Origin: Brevipalpus yothersi
Taxonomy: Eukaryota > Arthropoda > Arachnida > Trombidiformes > Tenuipalpidae
NCBI GenBank assembly: GCA_003956705.1
Contig: QZCP01000668.1
Span: forward strand, 1 to 64,000
DNA length: 64,000 nt
Direction of reading: 5' to 3'
Shown here piece by piece: positions 22,110-36,732 of this stretch. Position 1 is the first letter of the stretch, and each line of letters opens with the position of its first letter. The notes beneath the pieces are model-generated. The model was not told where the DNA came from and did no database searches. It was given only the letters and a program-made list of their open reading frames with translations. A program made the position numbers and the translations under genes.

Positions 22110-23222
22110 TTATTCTTTCAACGACATCTTCTCTTTCGCTTCCTCTCTACCCTTCTCTATCCATGCTATTGTTTGTGTAAGAGCTTTTGATGAATATCCT
22201 TCAATTATTTGACATGACTTAAGGGCTTTCCACAGCTTTGACTTCAAAACTTTTCGGCTCTCATCCAGAGTGAGCCAGAGAAAATCGTCCATTTGTTCAG
22301 TGGAGAGCAAGTTTTTCTCGAAATTTCCTGACACCAAGTAGCCTTTCATGAGGAAAACTTTACCACCGGTAGATCCTAAGCTTCGGGCAGTTTCACTACC
22401 ATACTTGTAGGTGTAGACAGCCGATGGAGCGTTACCAAGTATTCTGAAATCAGCCTTATTCTTTTGCAATAGAGATTGACGAAAATTCTCAATGGTCTAC
22501 AATGTGAGAAATAAACGTGAGAGAGGGATGATCAGAGTAACTTATCAGCTTACCTCTCTCAGTGAACAATTTTCAACTTTAAGAATAGGAAAGGTCCATA
22601 CATAATGAGAACCGAGTTTTTGATGGCAGAGAAATATTAATCTCCTATCCAACTGACGTTCAACTGATCGTCGGTCATTTTTTTCATCAGCAGCTAACAA
22701 TGGAAACGAAATTATTAAACATGAATCATAAGCAAATTCTGAACCTTACCTGTTTTACGGGATGCAAATTTGAACTGTTCTAGATTTGCAACACCCTTAT
22801 CTTCGATATCTTGAGCTGTCTGTAAAGAAGAATTATCCAATTCATCTGTATCAAGAGTCTTTCCAGAAGCAATCCTCTCTTGTCTCTCACTAATGAGGAG
22901 AATTGAAAATCGATTAGGTCAGTGAATTTTCAAATAGCTGATCAAATACTTCCACTCACCGATCTCTCATCTTTCTGATCTCATGATCAGAGCGTAAGCT
23001 GTGATTGTTTTCGTATTGGAAGAAAATTTTTTTCATTGCTTTCTCCAAAGTATTTAATTCCGGTGTGATAACAGGTCGTCTTTCCAAGCATAGGCCAGCA
23101 TAAATATCCCATTTCTCTGCATCTCGAGATGGTGATGAGAGACATCGTCTCGATAATTCTAGAGGTAAATTTTCACATCGCAAAAGAATATTTAAACAAT
23201 ATGGAACTTTGTATAGTTTCAT
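22110..23222 (-). CDS. MRPL46: Mitochondrial ribosomal protein mL46
   Basis: A Nudix-fold protein of the mitochondrial large ribosomal subunit; family members have lost hydrolase activity. Four exons (23222-22960, 22889-22750, 22693-22554, 22496-22110) join in phase to 309 residues, with introns of 70, 56 and 57 bp. Characteristic segments are the N-terminal WDIYAGLCLERRPVITPELN, the KLGSHYVWTFPILKVE strand, and the ILGNAPSAVYTYKYGSE and GGKVFLMKGYLVSG strands, followed by a DDFLWLTLDE segment. A mitochondrial targeting peptide is expected at the N-terminus, which is basic and Leu-rich. The ATG at 23222 is the first codon of exon 1. Confidence 0.92.
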
Positions 23223-23871
23223 TTTGGATATGATTTGTCTCTAAATCCAACTATTATCACACAAATGATTCATTTTAAATCATGACATGATTATCATGTA
23301 ACCAAGATACAATATATGATGAAGATATTGTTTAATAAACAATGTTTATAAACACTCTCTCGACATGCTTTTTAACTGGCGCTGAATACAGAGCGGACTC
23401 ACTTGCACACTTGCTTCCCGCCACCAGCATCACTCGTGATCTAATCACAGATCTAATTCAGCAAAAACAGGGTCCATTACTGTATCATGTAAACTATTGG
23501 AGAGTTTGTTGATTAAGATCAATTAACAGAAAAAAACATGTTACCGTGAGAATTACTCGAAACCTTATCTAATTAGAGGAAATGAGTTCGCAAGGATGCT
23601 CAACGAAACATGCCAATAAATCTTGATAAGCCTTGATCGGTATTGGATCACTTTCCTAAGTTTTTCCTTCTGAAAAAAGAGCTGAGATCTTCATCATCCT
23701 CAATACAATTGATTTAAGCATGATATAAGAATTTTAATTGATCTGTACACAAAATTAACAACTTATGAGATTCTAGATTTTTATAATCAATGAGTTGATG
23801 AATATTTTAGGAAGATGATTTTTCAAAGATGAAGTAGATGGAAATATTTGATACAGAAAAATGGAGAATTT
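23223..23871. other. Intergenic, TRRAP 3' end to mL46 start
   Basis: AT-rich; it should hold the mL46 promoter (minus strand) and the TRRAP 3' UTR. I see no gene and no strong element. Confidence 0.5.
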
Positions 23872-26800
23872 TTACAACCAAGGATGCCAAGCCGGATCCA
23901 TTCTACACAGATTGTCATGACTGTTGGCAGCGGCTACGAGAGTTGTAACTTTACTTTCAGCTCCATCGAATGTAGCCAAAGCTGGAGAGAGGAAGAAAAT
24001 TGTGATCATCCATCATGTTCTCGAGAACGGGAATTATAACTTACCTTGCAGTCTACCGAGAATAGCATTAACAGACTTATTGACGGCTGCTATTAAAGTT
24101 TCTCCTTCCATTGTGATTTCTCCACTGAGTCTCGAATCTTCTTGGTTCTTTAAAATGAAAAAAAATTAGGAATTTGAAATTAAAAACAAAATTCACACTC
24201 ACTTTCTTATACCAAGCGAGAGTTTCATCTCTTAGTATTGCTCTAAGAATAGCAGCAGATCTGAAATTTGGTTGAACAAGACATCGAGCGATTGCAATCA
24301 TGGAAGCAGTCAAAGGACCATTAACACCGGTGGGAGTTATTAGGCTTGAAATATTATGGGTGAGACGGAAAGGAACTGGCCTATTAGAATCCATCTCACC
24401 ACTAGTGTCATCGACATCGAAACGGAAATATGCAACGTTCAAGAGACCAGTATCTTGATGAATATACATCATGTCTGGGTTCAGTCTTGTCAAGTGAAGC
24501 ACGTACTCAGCAAGGTTAGCCAACGCGAGTTGAAGAGTAAACTGTAGTGGAGTGCAAATGATTAAAACTCATCCAAGGGGGTGATTATGAATCAAACTTA
24601 CTTGTTTGCGGAATGTCCATAAGTCAGTTGCACCTGGATAGGTTAAAAGAGCCCACTCCTTGAGAAGGGTGGAGGGAACCATTGTGTTCTGAATGTCTTT
24701 GAGAATTTCACGAAGAACTTGATGGCTTGCTTGAGATCCACGAGCCTGAATTGCGGCAAGTTTTTCGTAGTAGCGAGATATAGGAGCATCATATTCAATA
24801 CCACGCTGAGTACAACGTTGCTTATAAATGTCCAACAAAGAAATTGAGTTGGGATTATCTTCGACCAGGCGAGTTTGAGGACTGATAGCGACAACTCGAG
24901 GTATGGTGAAATGTAGGAATCGTTTGAGTGTTTCTTTTTGTTTCCCCAGGAAATTATTGAGAAGTCTAAATAGTTGAAGAACTCGTTCTTCTCGTCGAGC
25001 ATCACTTAAACAAGAGTCATTGACAATGAGGTAAGGGTAGATCTTGCCATTATGACCACGAATATGGAATCTTCTCGCTGCTGTATTGTGTTTGTTAACT
25101 ATTTCAACTCGAGGCATAAATCTGGCAATGCGAACATAATAATGATTGTGTTTCGGGATGAGAAATTCGCCTGGAAGCTCAACTTCAGCTGTCTGTTGAG
25201 AGAAGTTACTCAAGAATCGACATTTTTCCTCAATCAAACAATGCTTAGGAAGTAACTTTGTCTTTGCTTCGAGAATTTTAATCCATTTCCTCAATTTTCC
25301 TATCAAATTATGGAGCTTCATTGCACCAGGCGAGGAAAAGTCGAAATCTGCAGAGAACTGGCCCTTCATCTTTTGGAAGACGGGGTCTTGAGCAGTAGCC
25401 TGAGCTCTCTTGGCCAGTGACTCAGAGGCAGCCGTTGCGAAGTTGGAAGGAGATGAGGATACATTTTCCACTCCAACACCGAATGTTGATACCAATTTGT
25501 TGACAAAGTTCAGTGTGTGAGGAGTAACGATGGCCTCTTCAACGTTACCTCTATTCTCGAATGCAACTGCATAACACTTATTAAGTCCTTGTCGGAGTTG
25601 GCGCAATATTTCCTCGTACCAATTCTCTCTGAACCACACCATTTGGTCAACCATTCCCTCCAGAGAAGACAAAATGTTTGGATGTAGATCTCGTTGCTTA
25701 TGCATGATCATGGAGCATCGTTTGATTGGAGTTGTGGCTCGGATAGGGTTGGTTTCAGTGGATAGTTGCTGAGGGTTGGCTGTTAATCCTTCGTTTGAAG
25801 CCATGCCCGAGGAGGAATCGCTTTCGGTAGATATTTTGTTTGATGAGTTTTGGGGGCTTTCAGCACTCAACATTTGTACAGAATCCATTTGTTTAGAAGA
25901 TTGAGAAGCCTGATGTGAAATCTGTTGTGACTGAGAATGTGGCTGAATAATGTTTGTTTGAGGAGACTGGTTCCGAAAAATGTTTATGGATTGCTGATTC
26001 TGCATCTGGATTGCTAATTTTTGAGCTATTCACAGAGGAAGAATAAAAAAAATTGATAAAGTAGGTAAGTGGGAAATAGAAATCCAATATTTGCTTTCTC
26101 AGGATCAGAAATCGATTTCAATTGCAAAAGTATAACACAAAGCACTTACCTTGAGCTGCTTGAAGTAAAATGACTTTTTGCTGTTGCTTTGCTGTTGAAT
26201 TGTCTGAAGGAACATGACTCTGTAACTCTGTGCTGCGATATTTCTCCCTCTGTTCCATTTTTAGGGTCAAGAAAAGTGTTCGTATGGGAAAGTATACAGC
26301 CTGAGGGAAAACTCTTCCAACTTGAATCAGAATATTCACAGCAAGATCACCTTCTCTTTTGACGAGGCAAGTCAATAGTTGAGGAATCCATGGTAGCCAA
26401 CATTGAGGTGGAACCAAAGAATTATACTTGTCCACAGCCTCAGCTAGTTTCAAATTATCGTCATCATAGGTCAGCAACCAGATAACTTTAGCAAGATATT
26501 TGCGAGATTTAGTTTCACTCTGCATACGACATGCATGAAGGAAACAGGTGATAGCTGACACACCGAGATGCATTTGACGATTTTCCCAGCGATCTCGAAC
26601 AAACATTCCTTCCAAATAATCGCCCCATAATCCCCATGCCTTATTCATTCCATCGTGTAAATGAACGCCTGCACTGAAAGCCCTATTAGCTTCTTCAGAA
26701 CGTCCTAGTTGCGCTAGGAACATTCCTTTCAAAGCCCAGAACTCCGCAACTAATTCTTGATGGAAGTACTTTAGGTTTGTAGATTCGATTATCTCGAGTC

Positions 26801-29800
26801 CCTCTTGAAGCTCATTTTTGCCTCCTGTTGATGATAGCTGCATATAGCACTTGACTTGTTGCTTGATCTTTTGGAAACAATCCACTATTGGGACACTAGG
26901 AATTGTGTGAACTCTGCTGAGAGCATCCAAACAAACACCAATCAACCCCTGTTTGCGAGCAATTTTTCCTGTACTTATGATAGATTGAGCAGAGTGATGA
27001 ATACCAAAAGTTTGTTGCGAAGAGCTTGAATCAATTTGAGGCAAGTTATGCTGAGAGTTCTGATTGACAACATTGGCAACTAGACTATTATTACTTGAGC
27101 TATCATAGAAGGAAATTATCGCTTGGAAATTGTGTTGTCTCCAAGTAAAAATGTGGCTCCAGTGAGAAAAGTCATCAGAAAGAACAGGTAGGCGATTCTT
27201 CCAGGTTTTAACAATAGCTCTCATGTCGTGGATAGATTGATTCCTTGGGTTATTTGGAATCAAATTTTGATGAACCTGGGCAGCTTCTTGAAGTTCCATT
27301 ATCAACTGTGCAGCTTGTAAGAGCTGAATATGAATGTGAGACACAATAGGAGGAAGACGACGCCATTCCTTTATGCATAAAGTTGTCGCACATTCAACCA
27401 TTTTTTCGGCAATGGCTATATTACGGTCTTCAGTATTGCACAAAGCGTTGTAACCTTTGAATAGAGCAACTTTCCAGGCAACTTCTTTGGGGTGATTAGT
27501 TTCAACCTGGAACAGAGCCTCCTTCATCAAACTCCACTGGGGAACACGCCATGCACTCTCCAACACGATAAATGGATTAGCAGAGCCTTTTGAATTCCCA
27601 TAATCCAACAGGAGGTCCCATTGATTGAGCTCTTTCGAACAACGTATCCAATGTTTTTCCCAGAGCCTATACTCCCCTTGTAGAGCAGTTGGCGTAGGAT
27701 TGGTATCATAATCATTTCTCGCTTTGGTCATTGCCAGTTCAAATGCACCTTGAGATTGTTCAAAAAATCCTTGTTGTTCATAGGCGATACCAATCAAAGT
27801 TTCTTGGTATTTGGCCCTCCTTTGCCATAAACCAGCCCAAAGATCTTCCTCTTGGAGAATTTCGTAAATTTCACCAAGAGAATCAATTGCCTCTTGAGTT
27901 ACTGAGATAGAAGGGACTTGAGCTGCTTCGCTATAATCTTGCTCAATGGACCCAGCGGAAGCCCTGGTATGCTTTGTTGACTGATTAACATTGATGCTGG
28001 GAACATTGGGTTTATCATACGCTATATTTTCGAGCATGAATGCCACCCGATGCCAAATGTTGTGAGATTTACCCATATACTTCAATAGAGATGGTCTTAT
28101 TTGAATGGGAGGATTGCAGAAAGCAATAGCTTCCATGAAACAACCAATTGCTGATGGGTGACAATCCTTTTGGATAACATGACTACCACTCGCTATGAAG
28201 GGTATAAGTTCACTGGACAACAGATGCTGTTGCCGCTCGTTTAAAATTCCCCACAATCGAGGAAAGAGCTGAATGAATGTGTGATAAGCAAGGTTAGTAT
28301 CCATATGACAGAGCTGTGATACAGCCATGAGGAATCCTAAAGTTCTCGTCTCTTTTAAACTTTCAAGAAATTTGTTTTGCTTGCTCAGAAGAACTCTAAG
28401 ATGTGCTGGGTCAGATGGAGTACTTGGTCTCCTTCCACTACAAACCAAGCTGCTACTACCGTAGAGGCTATTTCCTTTGGTGAAATTGGCTTGATTTTCA
28501 TCAGGTGCAGAGAGTTCGATATCCATAACCTCCTCGGCTTCTCTGACAGGATCTATCCCGTTAGCCATAGTTGTGAACATATCCATGTCTAGCTGTTCAC
28601 TCATGGTGCTAGCTAGGGAGGCACGTTCCTGTTGATCTCCAAAATCAATGACCGCTGTTGGAAAGGGTAGCATTGCCAGAGGATTACCAGCTGTGACAGA
28701 CAAGTTCGGAACGACAGTGATGAGAATTAGCTCAATACATTGTTTTATCCAGAAATGAAGACCAATAGTTTCCCAATTCTGAGAGCAAACAATATAAAGC
28801 AAGCGATCGTGGAGCTTTCTTCGAATACTAGCATCGAAAACTTCGAAAAATTTGGCACGAATGTGAGGCTGTACACAGCGGATCCCAGACATGAAAGCTT
28901 GTTCCAATTTTGAAGTGAGATCAGTATTTTTCAAAGATTCATCTCGATAAACATGATTGATCAATTCCAAAAATTGTGCCATCAGATCTGAATCATCAGC
29001 AAAACGTTTTTCGATACAAAGCATCATTTTTACAAGTAACACAGTCTTTTCTCGCTGAGTAGGAGCTTGAGCGGCCCCAAAAGGTCCTTTATTTTTGACC
29101 CAATCCTCGACCATTTTTGTGATAGCTCGCAAAACTTTGGAGTCACTAGACTTTTCAATGAGACTAATTAAGATGTTTTGGAAGAATGCTTTTCTCATCT
29201 CTTGAGTCATGACTCCGATTCTATTTTTAACCAAATCTAGGCCTAGAATCAGCAGCTCAGTACCCATAGGGTTTGGCTGTTCACTTTGAGAGGATGGTGT
29301 CAAATGTTCTCTTGACATTTTTTGGAGTACACGCATGAAAGGTGCCATCATACGATCGATATAGCATGGATTGTTCATACAGGCTGCCTTCAGAATCATT
29401 ATAGTACCGAATATTACTTGCGGAGAAGGGGGAGGAGTTATTTTTTCATAGTTGTTAAGACCCTCCAAGATAACTTTGTTGACAGAAGAATAGAGTGATT
29501 CCAATTCTTCATACTTGGATGCAACAGTCGAAGTCGTAGGCTCTGTTGGAAAGTATGACATCAATCTTGAGAGGAGATTATGGACGCATCTTATAACTTT
29601 GGTGTTAGCACAAGTCATACAGGCGGCAATACCTCTTTGTAATGGTTTAAAACTAATGAGGATTGATTCTCTTCTCAGAATATTCAACAAGAAACATAGA
29701 AGTTCCAGGGCAGTGCAAATATTGGCATAGTTGGGTTGTTGAGTTTCAACAGTAGTTAGAAGTTTGTCAAACCACACTAGCTTGAGTTCAGCTCCAGGCC

Positions 29801-32800
29801 AGATGTCTGGTCGCAAAGCGATCTTTAGAAGATTCACACAACGGCGTGACAGCATTTCCCCCGGAGAACCTAGATGAGTGCCAGACTCGTTGACTTGGCA
29901 AGCTAAGCGTAGAAGAAAATTTACCAATATATCTTGATGAGGTTTTTCAACAGGTTTATTGGAATCTACCCTACTGAGGGAAGGGGTAGAGCCCAATACA
30001 TTCGATGTTCGAGGACGTTGTTGTGCGGGAGTGACTTCAGCAGCAGGAACGGGATTCGAGGAGGAGCTGGAAGATTGATCTTGTTCTTCTCTCGATCTCT
30101 GCAATTCCCAAAGAAGAATAACCTCAACCAAATCAACAGCTATTCTTCTGTGTTCAAGACCTGAATTCGGAGTATAGCCTAGTCGTTGTATTGAAGTAAT
30201 TATATGCTGGATAAGATGATGACGAACTGGATAATAAACTTTGTAATGTCTAATAAGGAGTTGCAGCATATGAGTCAGTTGAGGTAGAGAATGGCCTTCT
30301 TCTATGATTATCTTTTTTGTCCAGTGAGTGAGCATAGTGTTACCATCTTCCATTCGTTGAGGCATTGCTGGCGTAAGAATCTCAAGAGCTTGTCGGACAA
30401 CGATTCGAGCTTCATTGGCGTGTGCTTTTAAGAGGCTATGGAAAACTTGCAGTACAATCCTCTTGTGAATAGCAAATTTAGCGATAATGTGAGCCAGAAG
30501 GAGGTGACCATGATATTTGGTGGCAGGATCAACACAGTTTTTAGCCAATAAACATGGCCAAGCAAAAGTCATGAGTCTTCTCAATTTATTACCCTGGCGC
30601 TTATTGGCGGCATCGTGAATATGAGAGGATGCTTGCTCCACGAGTAAACACGAAAATTGGAGGAGGAGAATTCTCACTGAATCTGACATGCCGAAAGGAT
30701 TATCTGGATCAATTACTTTGTTGATGAATACACTGATCAGATTGTCGTCTTGATCCTGTTCAGGAGCTGGAGGTCCACCAATCAATTTTTCGCCTTCACC
30801 TCTCTCAAAGGTAACTGAGAAAGAGGGGATGATGATGTATTGAAGGATTTTTGCTTTGAGTTCTTGAGGGTAGGAATTATCATGGAAAACAGACACAAAC
30901 TTGAAGAATGCCTCCCTTTTCCAGTCAGTTGAGAAGTTGGTGACAGTGTTTTGAAGGAAATCTCTCAAAAAATTAAAGTCACATATAAAGCGATGCATGA
31001 ATGCTTTAAGCAGGGTGAAAAGTAAAATTATACTATTTCCATTCGGGCTGTGTTGGAAAAAGTTCAAAAGACACTTCACAAGGAGTTTAGGTTCTTGCCA
31101 CTCAGCATGGTCAAGAGAGTCGATTTTGGAATGCTTGGTAATAAAATCTGGTGAGTTCCAAACTTTGATAAGAGTATCAACCATAGAGAGCTGGGATGAC
31201 AACCATTTTGGATCATGTTTGACGAGAGTATAAGTGATTAAAGCAGCTTGATACTGCAAGTGATAGTTGATAGTTGCAAGTTGTGTTTGAGGGGTACGAA
31301 CATTTGATGCATCGGCCTGGGAGGCTCCCTGATGTGCTACGTTAACGGTTTCTTGTAGACTAACGGTCCCAGCAAGGTACTTGATCAAACGCTTAGGATC
31401 TCGTTGAAGAATTTGTCGGAAGACTATACCATCTGGACCTTCCAGTATATAGACAACGTATCGGTAAATTTGATCTTCCTGCAAGTTTCTCTCCATAAGA
31501 AGAAGGTCCAATGTATGTTCGGGAAAACGCACAAGGAATTTTCGAAGAGGAGCTCTTAAAACCGATCCAGGCTCAATAAACATTGCTTTTTCAGTCTTGA
31601 AAACGAAACTTAAGAGAATTTCGACGAATTTGTGGGATGAGGTTGGAACATTATGAAAAAATTCGATAATTGATGCACAAATCTTCAGCTCATCGTTCAC
31701 TTTTCTCTCATTTCTTACAAAATCGAGAACCTTCTTCAAATGAGAAGCCATGGTTTCACAAATTCTGTCATTGAATACTTCAGGGAAAAGTTGCGTCATA
31801 TAGTTGATTTTTTGAATAGCACTTTGAGCGTGTCTTCTACATTCGACGAGTAATTGTCGCAGAAGATTTCTGATAGCTTCAAAATCAACTTTGGCATAAG
31901 TTTTGTATTTCTTCAGACATTCAAAACCAGTCACTGAAATCTCATTATTAGTTGAGTTCAAAGCTTTCAGTAGAACAGGAAAGATCTCATCTTTGTTCGG
32001 ATGGAGAGTGGCACAAGCGACGAGGGTTCGTAAAGCAGAGCGCCTGAGAGGGGTTAAATTAGTGACATTTTTGTAGATTGAAGACTTGGAGAGTTGAGCA
32101 TCATCGCTATCACAGAGGCTGTGTAGCTCTCTGAAGAAATTCACATGCTCAGGGGCGGAGAAATCTAGAGTGAATAATGGCGGATCTAAAGACATGCAGA
32201 AGGTATTTCCTTCCATCAGACCGATTTGAGTATTGACTGGCTGATGCGATAGAATATGCTTTTTCGGAGGAACCATATCTGCTAGAACGTCCTTGTGAGG
32301 CCTCATTATTGCTTCTATTGACAAGCCTTGGGTCTTTGCAAGAACTTCGAGCGACTGCATCGCTTGTTGTCGAACTGTATTATTGGGCGAAGTGATCTGC
32401 CTAACCAACTCTTGAGTGATCTCGTTGAGTGATTTTTGTTGAGCTTCCATGAGATCATGATTACCTGCATCAGATGGGAGTTTGATTGGGCTGGAACATA
32501 GGATTAACATTTTCTCCAAGTTAGATTTAGCCATATCCACAGCTCCACTTGAAACTTCTCCAGTAAGATCCATCATCACAAACAGTAAGGCTTTGAGAAA
32601 GATTGGCTGATGCGCGAACACCCATTTGAGGGTCATACGTTCGAAAAGAAACTTTATAGCTATGCATCCACCTAGTTTTGCATACCAAGCTCGTTCGTAA
32701 CATAAAGAGCACATTTTCTCTACCAAATACTCAGTTAACGGAAGGTGACAGGCTCTCTCTCGGGAGCCCAACACAGATGTTCCAGTGTCCAAAATTATTA

Positions 32801-35800
32801 TCAAAGCTAAATGTCCTGGCTTGCATAGCTCTTTTTCTTCATGACCAACGATCGAAGCAACAGCATCGATCAATACAAGAGCATCCATTCCAGATAATTT
32901 GTGCTGCTTGCCAGTCAAGTTTATGGGACCACACTGCTGACTAATGGCTAGAAGGGTATAATGTCTGACCAGAGAAACCATGAAAGGTAATACTGAAGGC
33001 CTAAGTTCCTTAATAGCTGCGGCAACAAACATTCCTGTAAGGGCCATTTCGTGAACTTTGCGAAGATGGACATCGGTGCATTTGTAGAAAGGAATAGCAC
33101 CTGTGCTAATTCCACACTGATTAAAACTAGGATGAGTGAAAAATCGATGTAGATTATACTTATCCTCATCTATTGGCAAGGGAGTAATGTGGGCAATGAG
33201 AAAGCCCTTAATAACTTCCCAGCACTGTCTACGATAGAACGGGTCAGTTCCAGATGATTTGAGAGCTGTGAATGCTGTTTCAATCACCTTATCAACAGGA
33301 AACAGTATTGAAGATTTATGCTCTGGGAAACAGACCACAATTGAGGTTCCACCACTGGCAAAACCTTCCTTATTCCCAACAAAATCGATCATTTGAGGTT
33401 CAGCCATCATTTTACGATTCCCTCCTCCGAATTTACCGAGAAGCCTGAATGAACATTGCGAAATATTGTCTGATGGATTTCGAAGTGTTTTCCAAAGAGC
33501 TTGCATAAGGCCTGCTCTAACAGGCTGAATATGGTCATAAAGAAAATCAGGCTGTAGATTATCAACACATAACTCGAGAGTACGCAATCCTTGACTTATC
33601 AGTGACTGAGATCCATTCAATGCTGCAACCAGTGGGTCCATCAACATGGGTAAGTATGGGAGGAGGCTACTCAGACGAACAGGAACAGTTAAACACAATT
33701 CCACAAAAAGATCATGCATATGCTGTTTGTGGAGTCCACTTTGTAAACCATTGAGGCCTTGCAAAAGACTAGGTAAGAGAGGTAAGAATTCTTGGTAAAG
33801 AAGGTCATGGCTTCCTCCTCCGATAGATCTGAAGAGTGCTCTCAAAAGTAGAAAATAATTGTAAGGTTCTTTGGCGCTTAAAGCAAGGTCTAAAGATCTG
33901 TTGACAATATTGTGGAGGTGAGGTTTTAGCATCAATTCGTTAGTGGCTGCATAACATGAGACTGATCCGAAAACAAGCTTGTACAACTTCAAATGTAGAT
34001 TACTTTTTTCAATGTTAGAGCCCATCTCTTCCATTCTGCTGAGTAGATACTCAACCAAAATGGTTGCAAAAACTGGTGAAAGAAGTTCATTTCCCAAAAA
34101 TGAGTTAGCAATTGAGAGCAAAGCTAGATTGGAATTCGTTCTTTGCACATAAAATTCGATGAGAGTAGAAAAAATTTCCCTGAAAGTGGATGGATTCATG
34201 GCTTGGAAGATGCTTGCAAACACATCAAGAGTTTCTTTCTCTTCTTTGGGTCGGGAATTGACCGTACTAGTTCTCATAGAGGCACCAGAAGATTGAATCT
34301 GATAATTCACATGAGTTCCATTGGAACCAGGCTATAATAATAATACAATTATCAGTCAAATCAAGAATCATTCCATCGCTGTGATAAACCATAGATTTCA
34401 CATTTAACTGGCTTTTAGCGAGTGAGATGGTCTGGAAGGAGTACTCTAGTCTAATGGAAAGTGAGAAACTTATGAAATACTTACCACTCCAGATATGTTG
34501 GTTGGACTAGGCATCAAAGTAAACACATCAAATGCAGTCAGTGCATATTTGATCATTCTTATGTAGATGATAGTTTCCTTGGGGGGCGATAGTTTGGTGG
34601 GCGGCTGAATAGTATTTTGGTCTGTGGAGGTTTTGAAAACAGGGTTTATATTCCAAGTAACCGTCTTGATCCCAAGAATTAAAGTTTTGACCAAACTTTT
34701 ACAATCACTAACGGAATAGAGATCAGAAGCTGATGGTGGGAAACCAAATTTTGGTCGATCATCAGGATTGAAATTCTCTCCAACGCCATGTGTTATCGAT
34801 TTTGATGGATCATCTTGCCTTTGATCACTGTGTATGGAGCTAGTTGATGGAGTATAGTGTGCATTTGATGCTGATTGTTTTGCTTGTAAGATAGGCAGTT
34901 GATGTTTGGCAATGTTCTTCAATTTTAACACAAAAACTTCGAGCATTTTCGTCATGAGATCACGAGCACAAGCAATAGCTCTAGCAGGATTTTCAGCTTC
35001 TGTCTCAGCCTTTTGTCTGATGCACTCAGCCAAATTGAGAAGAAGCTTACAAGACATACTATGCATTGATGTGGGAAGATGATCATCGTGAATGTTTTTC
35101 GAATAAACGTTCACTGCAGCAACTAAGTCAGAGAAACTCAATTCATTTCGTACATGATGAACAAGATCTGCTATAGTGCTGTATGCTAAAGGTCGAATAT
35201 TGTGTTGTGCAGTCCATCCACTTCCTATCAAAATATTCGCATCAAAAAGCTGACCAATACATGGTACAAACTCTGAAATACAAAAACACAAGACACTCTT
35301 AATAAGGGTACAGTTTGCTAGGAGAGAATTCTTACTTGACTTTAAATCAGTTGATAATAGGTGACGAGCAGCTATCAACAACTCTTTTCTCAAATGTGCT
35401 ACCTCAGGTGGACAGTTGGCTAGAAGTCCAATGAAGCCTTTGGTCAATGAAGGGGCATTGTTCGTGACAGAATCCTAAAAAAATGGTGAGATGAGATAAA
35501 TAAATAAAGAATGCCTCTCACCGAAATAGACAAAGAAAGCTTACTTGATAAATACGTATCATGTATGCAAGAAATGAGAGGGTTTTGATCTGAGCAGCCA
35601 TGAAATCAACGAAAACTTCTTTGTTAAAATGTGGATTATTCCGTACTTGTGGAGCAGGTGCTAATGATATTGCCGCGATGATTGTAGGAATGAAATTTTC
35701 AATGTCTTGCTGGACATTGGTTTTGAAGAGCTGATACATCAGTACAACTAGAATTGGTAGTTCTGCAAGAACTTTTAGAGAGCGGGTGGCCCTTGGAATG

Positions 35801-36732
35801 ATATTATAATTAGCTAAGGACCCATCGGCGTTCTTTCTTTCGGTTTGAACAGGCATAAGTGTAAATATTTCGTCAACAAATGCCAAGATATTCAATTCAG
35901 AGATGTCTTTTATCCTCAATGGCATCCTCAAGTCGAAAATTTTGTTTACATTTGCCGGCAGCTCCAAATATATACGATTCACGGTAGATAGAAATTTTTG
36001 TATCTGTAACGAAGTGAAAAAAGTATGAAGGTGATACAGGAAGAAAATAGTCGAGTGATTTTGAGCGATTTCAGATCTTATCAGCCGAAAGAATCACCGC
36101 ACCACGGGCTACACAACTCTGGTTGCTCTAATTGAGTTTTATCATCAAAAGATTGATAGCAGGAAATAAATGTGACTCATGTTGACTTACTTCTTGAGTA
36201 TAAGGGGGACGGTATTGCTTATGAAGCTCAATTATGATCCTAAGAATGACGAGAGCATTTTCTTCGTTTTCAATCTAGAAAGGAGAGAGATTTAAAATAT
36301 GGTTCGAACAAGCCCGGGTGTTCCAGTTACCTCAATCAATTGAAACATCAATGAGATGATCATCTTGACATGTGGGCGAAGATGATCATTAACAGGCAAT
36401 CGTTGTAAAATTTCGAGCAAAAGTTTACGCAATTGTTGACCATTTTGCTCGGCAATAAACAAAGGCTGTCCCTCGGCCAGCACCTTTCGGAAAGTATTGA
36501 CAGCGACTTCCAAGAATGTCGCGTATTGTGGTGATTGAATCAATGTCTGTCGGAGAAGAGTGGGTATGTAAAAAGTGTTTGGATAACATACTTATAATCA
36601 TTCTCATCATCATACCTCTAAATCTTCAGACAGCCCTTGGGCAGCTTTAAGTCGAATCTCATCTCGTGCTGAAGGATCAACGAGAAGGGACAAAGCCTCG
36701 CTCCAACTTCTTGAAAGAGTTTCACTTGACAT
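23872..36732 (-). CDS. TRRAP: TRRAP, PIKK-family pseudokinase scaffold
   Basis: A nuclear scaffold of the SAGA and NuA4/TIP60 histone acetyltransferase complexes that contacts activators. Eleven exons: 36732-36616, 36546-36331, 36274-36191, 36003-35545, 35474-35336, 35272-34485, 34331-26150, 26025-24602, 24541-24203, 24147-24045, 23981-23872. Phase closes throughout, giving about 3986 residues (human about 3860). Residues 1 to about 2800 are HEAT-type helices, followed by the FAT region. The PI3K-like domain lies in exons 8-9 (GKIYPYLIVNDSCL, REERVLQLFRLLN, LNVAYFRF, NRPVPFRL) and lacks the catalytic HRD/DFG-type residues, as known for TRRAP. The FATC tail ends DNLCRMDPAWHPWL. Exon 7 alone is 8.2 kb. 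The ATG at 36732 begins MSSETLSRSW, consistent with a family N-terminus. A Gln/Ser-rich insert at the start of exon 8 is lineage-specific in appearance. Confidence 0.97.

Noticed and set aside
24643..25005. Minus frame inside TRRAP exon 8
   Set aside because: Alternative-frame shadow of conserved PI3K-like coding sequence.
34485..35447. Reading TRRAP exons 5-6 as one continuous exon
   Set aside because: The 63-nt middle segment has clean splice sites, and its removal restores the conserved family sequence.
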